A DNA stretch of 64,000 nucleotides from Burkholderiaceae bacterium (GCA_024235855.1 JACKLN010000004.1:282010-346009), one strand, 5' to 3'; positions 1 through 9,482 are shown, counted from the stretch's first letter. The notes: generated from the sequence alone by a model not told the origin. Translations and numbers: made by a program.

Positions 1-692
1 TGGAGCCGGCGCCGTCGGCCGCCGTGCAGGCCGCGGGCAATGCCGCGGTCACCGAATTCCTGGACTACCTGCGCACGCTGGTGGCGCAGCGCCGCGCCCA
101 CCCCGGCGACCCGGAGGTGGACGTGCTCACCCGGCTGATGCTCGGCGACGCGGAAGGTGCGCTCGACGAAGCCGAGCTGATGCACAACTGCATCTTCCTG
201 CTCAACGCCGGCCACGAGACCACGACCAACCTGATCGGCAACGGCGCCTTGCTGCTGATGACGCACCGCGACCAGCTCGCGCGCCTGCTGGCCGAGCCGG
301 CGCTGATCAACCCGGCGGTGGAGGAACTGCTGCGACTGGAAAGCCCGATCCAGATCAACAACCGGCTGACCACGGATGCGGTGCCGCTGCCCTCGGGCAC
401 GACGCTGCTGGCCGGCACCTTCGTGCACCTGGCCATCGGCGCGGCCAACCGCGACCCGGCCGTGTTCGCCGACCCGGACCGGCTGGACATCACCCGCAGC
501 CCCAACCACCACCTCGCCTTCGGCCAGGGTGCGCACGCCTGCTCGGGCATGAACGTGGCGCGCATGGAGGCGCGCATCGCACTCGGCCGGCTGTTCCACC
601 GCTTCCCGCGGCTGGCAACGGATGGCGAGCCGGTGCGCGACCGGCGGCTGCGCTTTCGCGGCTTCCAGCGCCTGCCGGTGCGCCTGGGCTGA
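1..692 (+). CDS. Cytochrome P450, C-terminal part (5' truncated by window edge)
   Basis: Haem-thiolate monooxygenase fragment of about 229 codons; the reading frame is open to the window edge (frame from base 3), so the true start lies upstream. Visible are the I-helix oxygen-activation motif AGHETT, the K-helix ExxR (EELLRLES), and the Cys-ligand loop FGQGAHACSGMNVARME followed by the L helix. The order and spacing are those of soluble bacterial P450s of the CYP107-like type. Substrate cannot be told. It stops 5 bp before the next gene, so the two may be co-transcribed. It is not a known photosynthesis gene; I read it as the flank of the cluster. Confidence 0.9.
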   Translation, partial: EPAPSAAVQAAGNAAVTEFLDYLRTLVAQRRAHPGDPEVDVLTRLMLGDAEGALDEAELMHNCIFLLNAGHETTTNLIGNGALLLMTHRDQLARLLAEPALINPAVEELLRLESPIQINNRLTTDAVPLPSGTTLLAGTFVHLAIGAANRDPAVFADPDRLDITRSPNHHLAFGQGAHACSGMNVARMEARIALGRLFHRFPRLATDGEPVRDRRLRFRGFQRLPVRLG

Positions 693-697
693 CCGAC

Positions 698-1873
698 GTG
701 GAACCGTTCAAGAACCTGCTCAGCCCGGCCCTGGTGAGGCGCATGGCGCAGCACCTGCATCGAGCGCACCGCCGCTTCGACGCGCCGGTTTTCACGGCCC
801 TCGCCATCGCCGGCCTGGAAGAGCTGGAGATGAAGGCGCGTGCGATGCAGATCGCCAGCGCGCTGGAAGCCACGCTGCCGACCGACTTCGACCGCGCCTG
901 CGGTGTGCTGGAGGCCGCCTTGGCCCCGCCCTGGCCGGGCGACCGCCTGGGCAGCGACGACCCCTGCCGCGACGGCCTGGAAGGCTGGGCGCTGTGGCCG
1001 GTGGGCGAGTTCGTGGCCCGCCGCGGGCTGGGCGAGGTGCCGCGCGCACTGCAGGCGCTGCATGCCGTCACCCAGCGCTTCAGCGCCGAGTTCGCGATCC
1101 GGCCCTTCATCGTGCAGGCGCCCGACAGCGTGTTCGCCACGCTGCAGCGCTGGGCCGGCGACCCCAGTGCCCACGTGCGCCGCCTGGTCAGCGAAGGCAG
1201 CCGCCCGCGCCTGCCCTGGGGCATCCGGCTGCAGGCGCTGGTGGACGACCCCTCGCCCACGCTGCCGCTGCTGGCCGCCTTGCAGGACGACACCAGCGAC
1301 TACGTGCGCCGCAGCGTGGCCAACCACCTCAACGACATCGCCAAGGACCACCCGGAGGTGGTGGTCGACTGGGTATGGCGGCACCGGCCTGGCGCATCCT
1401 CGGCGCGGCTGGCGCTGCTGCGCCATGCCAGCCGCAGCCTGGTCAAGGCCGGGCACCCCGGCATGCTGGCGGCCTGGGGCCTGGGCCGGGCGTTCGATGG
1501 CGAGACTGCACTGCGCCTGGGGGCCACGCACTGCCGGCTGGGGGAGCACCTGCCGTTCAGCCTGACGTTGAGCGCCCGGGGGAAGCGGCCGCAGGCGCTG
1601 GTGATCGACTACGCCGTGCACCACGTGAAGGCCGACGGTTCGCGCCGGCCCAAGGTGTTCAAGGGCTGGACACTGAGCCTGGCCCCGGGCGAGACCCGTG
1701 TGCTCGAGCGCAGGCACCCGCTGAAGGTGGTGACGACACGGCGCTACCATCGGGGCCGGCACGCCCTGGACCTCCGCATCAACGGCCAAGTGGTGGCGCA
1801 TGCCGAGTTCGAACTCGAGATCGAATGCATCGATCCTCCATCACCCGCAGGGCGCGGCAGGTCGCGGCCCTGA
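698..1873 (+). CDS. AlkC-like DNA alkylation repair protein (HEAT-repeat plus Ig-like domain)
   Basis: About 391 residues starting with GTG (MEPFKNLLSP). The N-terminal two thirds are all-helical with repeated short alpha hairpins typical of the AlkC/AlkD HEAT-like glycosylases (for example the DPSAHVRRLVSEGSRPRLPW and DTSDYVRRSVANHLNDIAKD repeats). The last ~90 residues are beta-rich (LPFSLTLSARGKRP, YHRGRHALDLRINGQVV) and match the C-terminal immunoglobulin-like domain seen in part of the AlkC family. The likely role is excision of small N-alkyl purines from DNA. The start is 5 bp after the P450 stop; the 3' end overlaps the next gene by 49 bp. Family placement is from recognition of the fold pattern, not from a search. 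Confidence 0.8.
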   Translation: MEPFKNLLSPALVRRMAQHLHRAHRRFDAPVFTALAIAGLEELEMKARAMQIASALEATLPTDFDRACGVLEAALAPPWPGDRLGSDDPCRDGLEGWALWPVGEFVARRGLGEVPRALQALHAVTQRFSAEFAIRPFIVQAPDSVFATLQRWAGDPSAHVRRLVSEGSRPRLPWGIRLQALVDDPSPTLPLLAALQDDTSDYVRRSVANHLNDIAKDHPEVVVDWVWRHRPGASSARLALLRHASRSLVKAGHPGMLAAWGLGRAFDGETALRLGATHCRLGEHLPFSLTLSARGKRPQALVIDYAVHHVKADGSRRPKVFKGWTLSLAPGETRVLERRHPLKVVTTRRYHRGRHALDLRINGQVVAHAEFELEIECIDPPSPAGRGRSRP

Positions 1874-3819
1874 TCGTCATCGTGCTGCGCCTGGCCGGGC
1901 TGGGCCTGGGCGTGGCGTTGCCGTCGCTGCCCGCATGGGCCAGCGACGCGGCCGCCACCCTCGACCGCGCCGAAACGCAGGTGCGTGTGGACCCGGCGCT
2001 GTCGGCCCGGCTGGCGCAGCAGGCGCTGGCGAGCCTGGGCGACCAGGGTGACGCCGACCTGCGCGTGCGCGCCCTGCTGCTGCTGTGCGAGCACCTGTCC
2101 GAGCGCGACAGCACGGCAGCGCGCGAACGGCTGGCCCAGGCGCGCGCGCTGCTGCCGCAGGTGCGCCAGCGCGGGCTCTCGGCCCGGGCCTACGGCTGCG
2201 AGGGCGAACTGGAAAGCCTGGCCGGCCAGGGCGCTGCCGCGCTGCGCCTGTTCGAGCTGGCGGTGGCCGCCGCCGAGCGGGCGCAGGACGACGCCGCGCT
2301 GGCCGAGGCGCTGTACCAGCGGGGCTACCTGCGCGGGGTGCGCGGCGAGTTCTCCAGCGGCCTGACCGACCTCGACCGCGCTGCCACGCTGTTCGACCGC
2401 CTGGGGCAGGTCGAGATGCGCACGACCACGCAGAACAGCATCGCCACCGTCTACAACCGCATGGGCGACGCCGAACAGGCGCGCCGCTATTACCGCATGA
2501 CGCTGCAGGAGCAGCAGCGCACCGGCCTCAAGCGCGAGCTGGTGGTGACCTGGCACAACCTGGGGCGCGTCAACGAACAGCTGGCCGACTGGCCGGCAGC
2601 CGAAGAGGCCTTCCAGCAGACCCTGACCCTGGCGCGTGAACTGCGCTACGCGCGCGGCGAGGCCTACGGCCTGCGCGGCCTGGCGGCGCTGGCCAACGCG
2701 CGCGGCGATCCGGCGCTGGCCCTGCAGCGCCTGGACGCGGCCCAGGCCCTGCAGCGTGGCCTGGCCGACGAACGGCTGCGCGGGCAGGTCCTGCTGCAGC
2801 GCGGCGTGGCGCTGCGCAGCCTGGGGCGCATGGCCGATGCCAGGCTGGCCCTGCTGGAGGCGCTGCGCATCTTCGAGCAGGCGGAATCGACGCGCGAGCG
2901 CGCCCAGGCGCACGAGGCGCTGGCGGCGCTGCACGCGGCGCAGGGCCAGTGGCGCGAGGCCTACGCGCAGTTGGAAGCCTTCAAGCGCCTGTCGGACGGC
3001 CTGCTGCAACGCCAGGTCGACGAGCGCTTTGCCGCGCTGAAGCTACAGGTGGACCGCAGCAGCGAGGCCCAGCACCTGCGCCTGCTGCAGCGCGAACAGG
3101 ACGCCACGGCGCATGCGCTGGCACAGGAGCGCCTGGCCGGGCAGCTGCGCAACGGCGCCATCGTCGTCGGCGTCATCGCGGCGGCACTGCTGGCCGCCCT
3201 GGCCTGGCGGCTGCGGCGCGTGGGCCGGGCCATGCAGCGGCTGGCCCACACCGACGAGCTGACCGGCCTGCCGAACCGGCGTGACGTGCTGGCGCGGCTG
3301 GACGCGATGCTCGCCCGCGGCACCCGCAGCGCCCTGCTCATCATCGACCTCGACCACTTCAAGCGCATCAACGACAGCCACGGCCACCCGGCCGGCGACG
3401 CAGTGCTGCGGGCCGCCGCCGAGGTGCTGCGTGCCGAGGGTGCGCCCCCGGCCGCCGCCGGGCGCCTGGGCGGCGAGGAGTTCGTGCTCGTGCTGCCGGG
3501 CGTGGACGAAGCCGGCGCCTGCGCCGTGGCCGAGCGCATCCGCGCCGCGGTGGCCGCGCTGGACCTGGGCGCCGTGGTGCCCGAAGGCCACGTCACCACC
3601 AGCGTGGGCCTGACGCTCGGCCAGGCGGGCGACGACATCAGCGCCCTGCTGCGCCGCGCCGACCGCGCGCTCTACCTGGCCAAGGCCCGTGGCCGCAACC
3701 GGGTGGAGGTGGTCAGGGCGGAAGAGGAACTCAGCGCCGAGGCGTCGCCGCCGGTGGCCACGACGCCGGATCGAAGCCCACCGTCGTCACCGGGCCCCAG
3801 GACACGACCGGCCGCTTGA
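1825..3819 (+). CDS. Periplasmic TPR sensor with GGDEF domain (diguanylate cyclase)
   Basis: 664 residues from ATG 1825; the chosen start gives a signal sequence (hydrophobic residues 13-36, cleavage after AWA). Residues ~40-430 form tetratricopeptide-like helical repeats (NSIATVYNRMGDAEQARRYY, TWHNLGRVNEQLADWPAAEE), then a coiled stretch, one membrane helix near residue 441 (NGAIVVGVIAAALLAALAW) and a cytoplasmic GGDEF domain (TDELTGLPNRR; signature GGEEF near 549). It should make cyclic di-GMP in response to a periplasmic signal. The I-site RxxD is not evident upstream of GGEEF. The 5' end overlaps the repair gene by 49 bp, and the last 89 bp overlap the convergent ArsC-like gene. Confidence 0.85.
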   Translation: MHRSSITRRARQVAALIVIVLRLAGLGLGVALPSLPAWASDAAATLDRAETQVRVDPALSARLAQQALASLGDQGDADLRVRALLLLCEHLSERDSTAARERLAQARALLPQVRQRGLSARAYGCEGELESLAGQGAAALRLFELAVAAAERAQDDAALAEALYQRGYLRGVRGEFSSGLTDLDRAATLFDRLGQVEMRTTTQNSIATVYNRMGDAEQARRYYRMTLQEQQRTGLKRELVVTWHNLGRVNEQLADWPAAEEAFQQTLTLARELRYARGEAYGLRGLAALANARGDPALALQRLDAAQALQRGLADERLRGQVLLQRGVALRSLGRMADARLALLEALRIFEQAESTRERAQAHEALAALHAAQGQWREAYAQLEAFKRLSDGLLQRQVDERFAALKLQVDRSSEAQHLRLLQREQDATAHALAQERLAGQLRNGAIVVGVIAAALLAALAWRLRRVGRAMQRLAHTDELTGLPNRRDVLARLDAMLARGTRSALLIIDLDHFKRINDSHGHPAGDAVLRAAAEVLRAEGAPPAAAGRLGGEEFVLVLPGVDEAGACAVAERIRAAVAALDLGAVVPEGHVTTSVGLTLGQAGDDISALLRRADRALYLAKARGRNRVEVVRAEEELSAEASPPVATTPDRSPPSSPGPRTRPAA

Positions 3820-4093
3820 TCACGCTGGGCTGCGCCAGCATCAGCGCGCGCGCCGAGGCACGGTCCGTCACCGCGTCGCGCGTGGCGTCGTCGAGCTTGC
3901 GCCACGTGGTGCCCTTGCGGTTGAGCAGCGCCTCCCAGCCCAGGGCGTCGAGCCAGGCGTCGAACTGGTCGGCCGGCACGCCGGCCTTCTTGAAGTCATG
4001 GAAGGCGGCGTCGATGCCGTGGTCGGCCAGCCAAGCGCGGGCGCGCTTGACGGTGTCGCAGTTGGGGATGCCGTAGAGGGTGACGCGGGTCAT
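3731..4093 (-). CDS. ArsC/Spx-family (YffB-like) thioredoxin-fold protein
   Basis: 120 residues. N-terminal thioredoxin-like fold with the single-Cys motif GIPNCDTVKRARAWL, followed by the family signature FHDFKKAGVP and the C-terminal IKRPVV strand. This is the YffB/ArsC-like subgroup, usually thiol reductase-like with unknown substrate. The ATG directly follows the stop of the upstream lipoprotein gene (zero spacing), so translation is probably coupled. The 3' end overlaps the convergent GGDEF gene by 89 bp. Confidence 0.85.
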   Translation of the reverse strand: MTRVTLYGIPNCDTVKRARAWLADHGIDAAFHDFKKAGVPADQFDAWLDALGWEALLNRKGTTWRKLDDATRDAVTDRASARALMLAQPSVIKRPVVSWGPVTTVGFDPASWPPAATPRR

Positions 4094-4594
4094 TCACCGA
4101 TCGTAGTCGTCCTTCGCGTCGCACTCCGGGTCGGGCGCAAAGGACGCGTCCCGAACGCGGCCGTCGTCGCCGATCGAGGCCTGGAACCACAGGCAGAACG
4201 GCGAGTCGTGGCGCCAGGACCAGACCTGCCCACCCTGGCGGCCACCGCTGCGCACATGGCTGGCGCGGCCCAGGGTGCGCAGCAGTTCGTCGGTGGTCAT
4301 GCCCGGCAGGCTGCCCTGCACGCGTTCCAGGTTGCGCCAGTCCAGCACCTGGCGCCACAGCACCACGCGGCCCTGCGTGTCGAGGTCGACCATCCAGGTC
4401 TCGCGGCCGGCCGGGCCGAGGGCGTATTCCAGCCGGGTGCCCGAATCCAGCGCGTAACGGCCGGTGGGGGCGCCCCAGCGCTGGGTGAGGTCGGCTTCGC
4501 TGATCCCGCCCTGCAGCGGCGTCAGCCCGGGGCCGGCGCAGGCCGACAGCAGGGCGGTCAGCAGCACCGGCAGCAACGAGAGTGAGCGCTTCAT
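4094..4594 (-). CDS. Putative outer-membrane lipoprotein of unknown function
   Basis: 166 residues. MKRSLSLLPVLLTALLSACA is a type II signal peptide with a lipobox ending in Cys19, so the mature protein should be lipid-anchored. The remainder is a small beta-rich domain (TQRWGAPTGRYALDSGTRLE, WMVDLDTQGRVVLWRQVLD) of the general SmpA/OmlA-like kind (LTQRWGAPTG reads like that family's GxP turn). An alternative ATG 12 bp upstream adds MLGI. It lies immediately upstream of the ArsC-like gene. Function unknown. Confidence 0.75.
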   Translation of the reverse strand: MKRSLSLLPVLLTALLSACAGPGLTPLQGGISEADLTQRWGAPTGRYALDSGTRLEYALGPAGRETWMVDLDTQGRVVLWRQVLDWRNLERVQGSLPGMTTDELLRTLGRASHVRSGGRQGGQVWSWRHDSPFCLWFQASIGDDGRVRDASFAPDPECDAKDDYDR

Positions 4595-4662
4595 GATGCC
4601 CAGCATACGCGCGACGACGCTCACCCATTCCCGGCAGGGCCACGGCGGCCTGCCGCAGGCGT

Positions 4663-5946
4663 TCAGACGCCCAGCCGGTCGCGCAGGTCGTACCACAGCG
4701 CGCCCAGCGCCGTCAGCGGCACGCGCAGCAGCCGCCCGCCCGGGAACGGCAGGTGCGGCAGCCGCGCGAAGGCATCGAAGCGCTCGGCCTGGCCACGGAT
4801 GGCCTCGCCCAGCACGCGGCCGATCAGGTGCGTGTAGGTCACGCCGTGGCCGGAGCAGCCCTGGGCGTAGTACAGGTTGTCGGCCAGCCGCCCCACCTGC
4901 GGCAGACGCGACAGCGTGAGCAGGAAGTTGCCTGTCCAGCCGAAGTCGATGCGCACGTCGGCCAGCTGCGGGAAGGTCTTCAGCAGCTTGGGCCGCACCA
5001 GGGCCTCCACCCGCGCCGGGTCGCGCGCGCCGTAGATCACGCCCCCGCCGTAGAGCAGCCGCCCATCGGCCGACAGCCGGAAATAGTCGAGCAGGAAGTT
5101 GTTGTCCTCCACGCAGCAGTCGGACGGGATCAGCTCGGCCGCGCGCGCGCCCAGTGGCTCGGTGGCCACCACCTGGGTGCCGCAGGGCATGCTCTTGGCC
5201 GCCAGCGCCGGCTCCAGACCGCCCAGGTAGGCGTTGCCGGCTAGCACCACCCAGCGCGCCCGGACCTGGCCCTGGGTGGTGTGCACCACGGCCGGGTCGC
5301 CGCGCTCGATGCGCACGACGGCCGAGCCCTCGTGGATGCGCCCGCCCAGCGATTCCAGCGCCGCCGCTTCGCCCAGCGCCAGGTTCAGCGGGTGGATGTG
5401 GCCGCCGGTGGGGTCGAACAGCAGCGCGCTGTAGCGGTCGGTGGCCACGAAGCGGCGCACATCGGCCTTGGTGTCGTAGAGCTGCAGGCCCGGGTGCCCC
5501 CAGCGCTGCCAGAGCGCCTGGTGCTCGGCGAGCTGGCGGATCTTGTGGCCGCCGATGGCGGTGTAGGCGCCGCCGTCCTTCAGGTCGCAGGCGATGCCGT
5601 ACTTCGCCACCCGCTCGCGGATGACGGCGGCGCCCTCGAACATCATGCGGCCCAGCGGCTCGGCCGTCTCGCGGCCGTAGGCCGACTCGATGACGTCGAG
5701 ATCGCGCGAGAAGCTGTGCACGATCTGGCCGCCGTTGCGACCGGACGCGCCCCAGCCCACCCGTGCGGCCTCCAGCACCACCACGTTGAAGCCGGCTTCG
5801 GCCAGCGCAATGCCGGTGGACAGGCCGGTGTAGCCGGCGCCGACGATGCACACGTCGGCCTGGGTGCTGCCCTGAAGTGGGGGGCGGGCGGGCGCAGGGT
5901 TGGCGCTGTGCGCGTAGTACGACGGGGCGTGGGCCGGCAGGGTCAT
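4663..5946 (-). CDS. FAD-dependent oxidoreductase, gamma-glutamylputrescine oxidase-like (DAO family)
   Basis: 427 residues from the ATG giving MTLPAHAPSYYAHSANPAP. The Rossmann FAD motif VCIVGAGYTGLSTGIALAEA (near residue 32) and the GWGASGRNGGQ substrate/flavin loop are those of the D-amino-acid oxidase superfamily; the N-terminal YY and the GRNGG motif are typical of PuuB/OrdL proteins that oxidise gamma-glutamylputrescine or similar amines. The C-terminal YYAQGCSGHGV segment completes the flavin site. Longer reading of the frame upstream is Arg/Pro-rich and looks non-coding. It lies head-to-head with the N-formylglutamate amidohydrolase; together they suggest amine/amino-acid catabolism outside the photosynthesis cluster. 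Confidence 0.85.
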   Translation of the reverse strand: MTLPAHAPSYYAHSANPAPARPPLQGSTQADVCIVGAGYTGLSTGIALAEAGFNVVVLEAARVGWGASGRNGGQIVHSFSRDLDVIESAYGRETAEPLGRMMFEGAAVIRERVAKYGIACDLKDGGAYTAIGGHKIRQLAEHQALWQRWGHPGLQLYDTKADVRRFVATDRYSALLFDPTGGHIHPLNLALGEAAALESLGGRIHEGSAVVRIERGDPAVVHTTQGQVRARWVVLAGNAYLGGLEPALAAKSMPCGTQVVATEPLGARAAELIPSDCCVEDNNFLLDYFRLSADGRLLYGGGVIYGARDPARVEALVRPKLLKTFPQLADVRIDFGWTGNFLLTLSRLPQVGRLADNLYYAQGCSGHGVTYTHLIGRVLGEAIRGQAERFDAFARLPHLPFPGGRLLRVPLTALGALWYDLRDRLGV

Positions 5947-6017
5947 CGGGGGGTCCGGGGAGGGGATGCGGCCACGATAATGCACTGGACCCCGCCGCCG
6001 ACCACTGGAGCACCGCC

Positions 6018-6899
6018 TTGGATCCCCACGTGCTTGCCCTGCACGGCCCGCGCCCGCCCGAGGCGCCGGCCTTCCCGATCGTGCTCGATTCACCGCACAG
6101 CGGCTTCCGGGTGCCGGCCGACTTCCGCCCCGCCGTGGAGCCGCGCGCGCTGCGCGATGGCGAGGACTGCTTCGTCGACGAGCTCTTCCTGCCGGCGTCG
6201 AAGATGGGCATCCCGTTGCTGGCGGCGCAGTTCGCGCGCACCTACATCGACGTCAACCGCCACGTGGCCGACATCGACCCGCGGCTGATGGCCGAGCCCT
6301 GGCCGCACCCCACGGTGGACAGCGGCAAGGCCGCACTGGGCAAGGCGCTGGTCTGGCGCACGCTGAAGGACGGCCGGCCGATCTACGACCGCGCCCTCAG
6401 CGTCAAGGAGGTGCTCGCCCGCATCGAGCGCTACCACCGGCCCTACCACGATACGCTGTGGGAACTGCTGGCCAATGCGCACACGCGCTTCGGCGTCGTC
6501 TACCACCTGAACTGCCATTCGATGGGGCCGATGACCTCGGTGGAATTCGACGGCGTCGACGGCAAGCCGCGGCCGGACTTCGTGCTCGGCGACCGCGACG
6601 GCACCACCTGCGAGCCGGCGTTCACCAACTTCGTCGCCGAGTTCCTGCGCGGGGAGGGTTACGAGGTGGCGTTGAACCACCCGTTCAAGGGCGTGGAACT
6701 GGTGGCCGCGTACAGCGACCCGCCGGCCGGCCGCCACAGCCTGCAGCTGGAGATCAACCAGCGCCTGTACATGGACACGCAGACGCTGGAGAAGCACGAC
6801 GGCTTCGGCAAGCTGCAGGCGCGGCTGATGCACCTGCTGCAGGCGCTGGGCGAACGTTTCGGCTACGCGCAGACGATGATCCGCCCGCGGCGCAGCTGA
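6018..6899 (+). CDS. N-formylglutamate amidohydrolase family protein
   Basis: 293 residues. The start is set to TTG 6018 because GGAG lies 7 bases upstream; GTG 6030 is an alternative. Family marks are FPIVLDSPHSGFRVPADF, TYIDVNRHVADIDP, the YHLNCHSMGP segment and the LQLEINQRLYMD end, which carry the His/Glu residues expected to bind zinc. Such enzymes hydrolyse N-formyl-L-glutamate in histidine degradation or related formyl amides; no hut genes are nearby, so the substrate is open. Confidence 0.85.
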   Translation: MDPHVLALHGPRPPEAPAFPIVLDSPHSGFRVPADFRPAVEPRALRDGEDCFVDELFLPASKMGIPLLAAQFARTYIDVNRHVADIDPRLMAEPWPHPTVDSGKAALGKALVWRTLKDGRPIYDRALSVKEVLARIERYHRPYHDTLWELLANAHTRFGVVYHLNCHSMGPMTSVEFDGVDGKPRPDFVLGDRDGTTCEPAFTNFVAEFLRGEGYEVALNHPFKGVELVAAYSDPPAGRHSLQLEINQRLYMDTQTLEKHDGFGKLQARLMHLLQALGERFGYAQTMIRPRRS

Positions 6900-6924
6900 A
6901 CGCCGCGTCGCCCGCCTGGACGGA

Positions 6925-8133
6925 TCAGACGCGCGCCAGCCCCAGCAGGTGCGCCACGTCCTTGGCGAAGATGCGCAGATGCGCCATCGGCTTGCGGCGC
7001 ACCAGACGCTTGTTCATGTAGGCGTCGAAGGTCAGCTGCTGCACGTCCTTGTCGCGGCAGATGCTGACGAAGCGTTCGCGCAGGCGGTCGCTGCGGTACC
7101 AGAACCACTGCATCATGCCCAGCACCCAGAACACGCGGCCGTGCTCGCGCATGAAGCGCTGGCGCGCCTGCTTCAGCGCACGCACGTCGCCGCTGCGCAC
7201 ATAGGCCACCGCGGCCTCCGCCGCCAGGCGGCCGCCGAGCATCGCGTAGTAGATGCCTTCCCCGGAGGCGGGCGCCACCACGCCGGCGGCGTCGCCGGCC
7301 AGCACCACGTGGCGGCCGTCGTCCCAGCGCGGCAGCGGCTTCAGCGGAATGGGCGCACCCTCGCGCCGGATGGTGCGGGCATCGGCCAGGCCGGCGGCAT
7401 CGCGCAGGCGGCCGACGGCGGAGCGCAGCGAAAACCCCTTGTCGGCGCTGCCGGTGCCCACGCTCATCGTCGGCCCGTGCGGGAACACCCAGCCATAGAA
7501 GTCGGGCGAGAGGCTGCCGCGGTAGTAGACGTCGCAGCGCGACGGGGCCACGTCGGCGCCGGCGGTGCCGGGCGCCGGGGTCTGGATGATCTCGTGGTAG
7601 GCGAAGACGAACTTGCCGCGGTCGGCCCCGCGCACCGTCTGCTGTGCCACCGCCGAACGCGCGCCGTCGGCGCCGATGACGCTGCGGGCGCGCAGCGTGA
7701 AGGGCGCGCCGCTGTCCGGGTCCTCGGCCTGCAGCGTGCAGGGGCCGTTCTCGGGGCTGTCGATCTGGCGGAACAGGCCGCGCCGGCGCACCGCGCCTGC
7801 CTCGGCGGCGCGCACGCGCAGCCACTCGTCGAAGACCTCGCGGTCCACCAGGCCGACGAAGCCGTTCTCGATCGGGATGTCCACCTTCTGGTCGGCCGGG
7901 GAGATCATGCGGGCGCAGCGCGCATGCGCCACCAGCAGCGATTCCGGGATGTCGAAGTCGCGGATCAGCCGCGGCGGGATGGCGCCGCCGCAGGGCTTGA
8001 CGCGGCCGTCACGGTCCAGCAGCAGCACGCTCAGGCCCTGGCGGGCCGCGTCGTGGGCCGCCGTGGCGCCCGCAGGGCCGCCGCCGACGACGACGAGGTC
8101 CCAGACCGGTTCGGCGTTGGGTGTGTGGCTCAT
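6925..8133 (-). CDS. bchP: Geranylgeranyl-bacteriochlorophyll reductase BchP
   Basis: 402 residues. Reduces the geranylgeranyl tail of bacteriochlorophyll a stepwise to phytyl. The N-terminus has the dinucleotide fold LVVVGGGPAGATAAHDAA and the conserved KPCGGAIPPRLI segment of the ChlP/BchP family; GDAAGVVAPASGEGIYYAM is the FAD-binding C-terminal motif. The length is normal. Its ATG overlaps the stop of the upstream MFS gene by four bases (ATGA), so it is the last gene of bchG-MFS-bchP, transcribed from the bchG promoter. A conserved chain of Cys/Trp residues around KPCGG is intact. Confidence 0.95.
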   Translation of the reverse strand: MSHTPNAEPVWDLVVVGGGPAGATAAHDAARQGLSVLLLDRDGRVKPCGGAIPPRLIRDFDIPESLLVAHARCARMISPADQKVDIPIENGFVGLVDREVFDEWLRVRAAEAGAVRRRGLFRQIDSPENGPCTLQAEDPDSGAPFTLRARSVIGADGARSAVAQQTVRGADRGKFVFAYHEIIQTPAPGTAGADVAPSRCDVYYRGSLSPDFYGWVFPHGPTMSVGTGSADKGFSLRSAVGRLRDAAGLADARTIRREGAPIPLKPLPRWDDGRHVVLAGDAAGVVAPASGEGIYYAMLGGRLAAEAAVAYVRSGDVRALKQARQRFMREHGRVFWVLGMMQWFWYRSDRLRERFVSICRDKDVQQLTFDAYMNKRLVRRKPMAHLRIFAKDVAHLLGLARV

Positions 8134-9482
8134 GGCATCGGCTCCGGTTGTTGCGGCGTGCCGATCGGCAGGCCGCGCGGGGATGGGCCGCCCACCGGCG
8201 GACGGTGGCCACGGGCAGCGATGCCGGCGGCAAAGAGGAACATCGCCATCTCGAAGGCGAAGACGCCGGCGTAGGCGGTGGCAGCGTCGTGCAGAAGCCA
8301 CTGCGCCAGGTCGCTGGCCGCCGTGCCCAGCAGGCCACCCAGGCCGAAGGCCACGCCCTGCGCCGCGCCCCACAGCCCCATGCGCACACCTTCGCGGCCG
8401 CGCCCGTCGGCGCCGGCCAGCTGCATCATGGCGCCGATGGCGGCGATGGAGAAGGCACCGTTGGCCACACCGAGCAGGAAGACATTGGCGCGGAACGGCC
8501 AGGCGGTGCCAAAGAGGCCCGCGGCCACCAGCCCGCCCATCGCCAGCGCCGAGGCCACGCAGCCACCCACTGTCCACGCGCGCAGGCTGCCGAACGACAC
8601 GCCACGCCATTCGCGGCCGGCCATCGCCGCCATCAGCATGCCCATCAGCACACCGCCGTGCTGCAGGCCCGACAGCGATGTCGACTCGCCCGGTGTGTAA
8701 CCCAGCACGGCGCCGGCGAAGGGCTCGAGGATCAGGTCCTGCGCGCTGTAGGCCAGCATCGACAGGAACACGAAGACGGCAAAGCGACGCGCCGCCGGAT
8801 CGGCCCAGACCTCGGCCAGCACGGCGCGGAAACCCGGTCGCGACGCGGCGGGGTCCTGGGTCGTCGGCAGCGGCAGCGGCGTGCCATCTTCCAGCCGCCA
8901 CAACGCCAGCGCGGTGACGAGGCAGGCCGCCAACGCCACGCCGCTGGTCACGGCGACCAGCCGTGCCGGCGAATACGGGTCCAGCAGTTGCCCGGCCACG
9001 CCGGCGGTGACGGCAAAGCCGACGATCATCATCAGCCACACCACGGTGGCCGCACCGGCGCGGCGCTGCGGCGCCACGCGCTTGGCCAGCAGCGCCAACA
9101 GCGAGGTGCCCGCCGCGCTGACACCCAGGCCGATGAGCAGGAACCCCAGCACCGCCAGCGCGATGCCGGCAGCGGCCTGCGTGACCATCCACGCCGTGGC
9201 CACCGCCGCCAGCACGGCCCCGAGGGCCAGTGCGACCATGCCGCCGAGGATCCACGGGCTGCGGCGCCCGCCGACATCACTGCCATGGCCCATGCGGGGC
9301 CGCGTGACCTGCACCGCATAGTGCAGCCCCACCAGCAGGCCCGGCAGCAGCGCCGGCAGGGCCAGTTCCACCACCATCACGCGGTTGAGCGTGGACGTGG
9401 TCAACACCACGATGGCACCCAACGCCGCCTGCACCAGGCCCAGGCGCACCACCTGCACCCAGCCGAACCCCTGCACGCTCAT
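8130..9482 (-). CDS. PucC-family MFS transporter linked to bchG/bchP (44.5 kDa Bchl-synthase-associated protein)
   Basis: 450 residues with about 12 hydrophobic helices. It belongs to the PucC/LhaA branch of the major facilitator superfamily (TSTLNRVMVVELALPALLPG matches the family signature TLNRVMIVEL). In other phototrophs this gene also sits between bchG and bchP and is often called bch2 or the 44.5 kDa bacteriochlorophyll synthase subunit; a role in pigment delivery or light-harvesting assembly is inferred. It overlaps both neighbours by ATGA junctions. It is one of three PucC-family members in this window (others at 22039 and 30715). Confidence 0.9.
   Translation of the reverse strand: MSVQGFGWVQVVRLGLVQAALGAIVVLTTSTLNRVMVVELALPALLPGLLVGLHYAVQVTRPRMGHGSDVGGRRSPWILGGMVALALGAVLAAVATAWMVTQAAAGIALAVLGFLLIGLGVSAAGTSLLALLAKRVAPQRRAGAATVVWLMMIVGFAVTAGVAGQLLDPYSPARLVAVTSGVALAACLVTALALWRLEDGTPLPLPTTQDPAASRPGFRAVLAEVWADPAARRFAVFVFLSMLAYSAQDLILEPFAGAVLGYTPGESTSLSGLQHGGVLMGMLMAAMAGREWRGVSFGSLRAWTVGGCVASALAMGGLVAAGLFGTAWPFRANVFLLGVANGAFSIAAIGAMMQLAGADGRGREGVRMGLWGAAQGVAFGLGGLLGTAASDLAQWLLHDAATAYAGVFAFEMAMFLFAAGIAARGHRPPVGGPSPRGLPIGTPQQPEPMP

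Noticed and set aside
65..1801. Long antisense open frame over the P450 and repair genes
   Set aside because: Shadow frame typical of high-GC DNA; composition is Arg/Gln/His/Ala-rich with no domain.
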